A DNA stretch of 6,398 nucleotides, from positions 1-6,398 of the forward strand of contig JACKBC010000085.1 in assembly GCA_020634755.1 (NCBI GenBank). The letters run 5' to 3'. A model generated the notes under the pieces. The model was not told where the DNA came from. It saw nothing but the letters and a program-made list of their open reading frames with translations, and searched no databases. The translations under genes were made by a program, and so were the position numbers. The DNA comes from Caldilineaceae bacterium. GTDB taxonomy: Bacteria > Chloroflexota > Anaerolineae > Caldilineales > Caldilineaceae. Positions 6,283 through 6,398 of this stretch are shown here, piece after piece. Positions within the stretch are counted from its first letter, which is position 1; every line of letters begins with the position of its first letter.

Positions 6283-6359
6283 GCCGGCACAGGGAATCGA
6301 ACCCTTTTTCAACCCGGGCAGGCGGTGGAACAATCTTTATCCGCTGCCTGCCAACCGGC
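6283..6359 (-). ncRNA. tRNA-like element: T arm and acceptor-like helix, no canonical D or anticodon arm
   Basis: Read on the minus strand, the 3' part is strongly tRNA-like. AAGGG-TTCGATT-CCCTG (6306-6290) is a T stem and loop with the conserved TTC and A, and it is followed directly by a 7-nt TGCCGGC. The 5' end GCCGGTT (6359-6353) pairs with it as five Watson-Crick pairs plus one wobble, with the last pair mismatched. The span is 77 nt, normal for a tRNA. The middle does not fit a tRNA: GGCAGG (6352-6347) pairs with CCTGCC (6322-6317), extended by CGG/CCG, into one long hairpin. There is no D arm and no 5-7-5 anticodon arm, so no anticodon can be read. CCA is not encoded; TTTTG follows. 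It may be a decayed tRNA, a structured RNA mimicking tRNA, or a tRNA 3'-end attachment remnant. The terminator at 6185-6231 supports transcription. Confidence 0.4.
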
Positions 6360-6398
6360 ACTTTAGGGCTGTCCGTACATTCTCTGTGCTGTCGTGCG

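Noticed and set aside
6283..6359. Canonical tRNA gene
   Set aside because: The T arm and acceptor fit, but no D arm and no 5-bp stem with 7-nt anticodon loop can be drawn, and position 8 is not T. I therefore report it only as tRNA-like.
6035..6361. 108-codon minus-strand frame overlapping the DIP1984-family start by ATGA
   Set aside because: It runs through the tRNA-like element and the terminator hairpin, has low-complexity shadow-like composition and no recognisable domain. The ATGA overlap is probably chance.

Overview
The window carries four genes, all on the minus strand, plus non-coding structures in the gaps. Read in the direction of transcription (right to left) they are: a small DIP1984-family protein (6038 to 5580), an RtcB-type RNA ligase (5284 to 3932), a galactose-1-phosphate uridylyltransferase galT (3705 to 2653), and a large Roco protein with leucine-rich repeats, a Roc GTPase and a COR domain (2572 to beyond position 1). 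The Roco frame is open across the whole left part of the window, 857 codons with no stop. Its C-terminal end lies outside the window.

The sequence looks bacterial: compact genes, Shine-Dalgarno sites, hairpin terminators, fairly GC-rich codon use. A long LRR-Roc-COR protein together with dispersed palindromic repeats fits an environmental filamentous or multicellular bacterium, with Chloroflexota as my best guess and Cyanobacteria or similar groups as alternatives. This is an inference from gene style, not from a marker gene. No transposase, integrase, CRISPR array, rRNA or canonical tRNA is present.

Layout. 6398-6039: no protein gene; it holds a tRNA-like element (T arm plus acceptor-like helix, but no recognisable D or anticodon arm), a strong bidirectional hairpin terminator and a short palindrome. 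6038-5580: DIP1984-family protein. 5579-5285: intergenic, with a degenerate 20-bp tandem repeat and a weak promoter candidate. 5284-3932: rtcB. 3931-3706: intergenic, with a 17-bp-stem hairpin that probably terminates rtcB and an extended -10 element for galT. 3705-2653: galT. 2652-2573: an 80-bp gap with a good sigma70-like promoter and a Shine-Dalgarno site for the Roco gene. 2572-1: the Roco gene.

The genes do not form an evident pathway. galT acts in the Leloir galactose pathway, RtcB in RNA end repair or ligation, and the Roco protein probably in GTP-dependent signalling with an LRR sensor. Each large gene appears to have its own promoter or a terminator before it, so this looks like four independent units that share a strand. 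The most notable features are the layered LRR duplications in the Roco gene (a 207-bp three-repeat unit and a nearly fresh 138-bp two-repeat unit), its non-consensus G4 nucleotide-binding motif, and the odd tRNA-like element at the right end.
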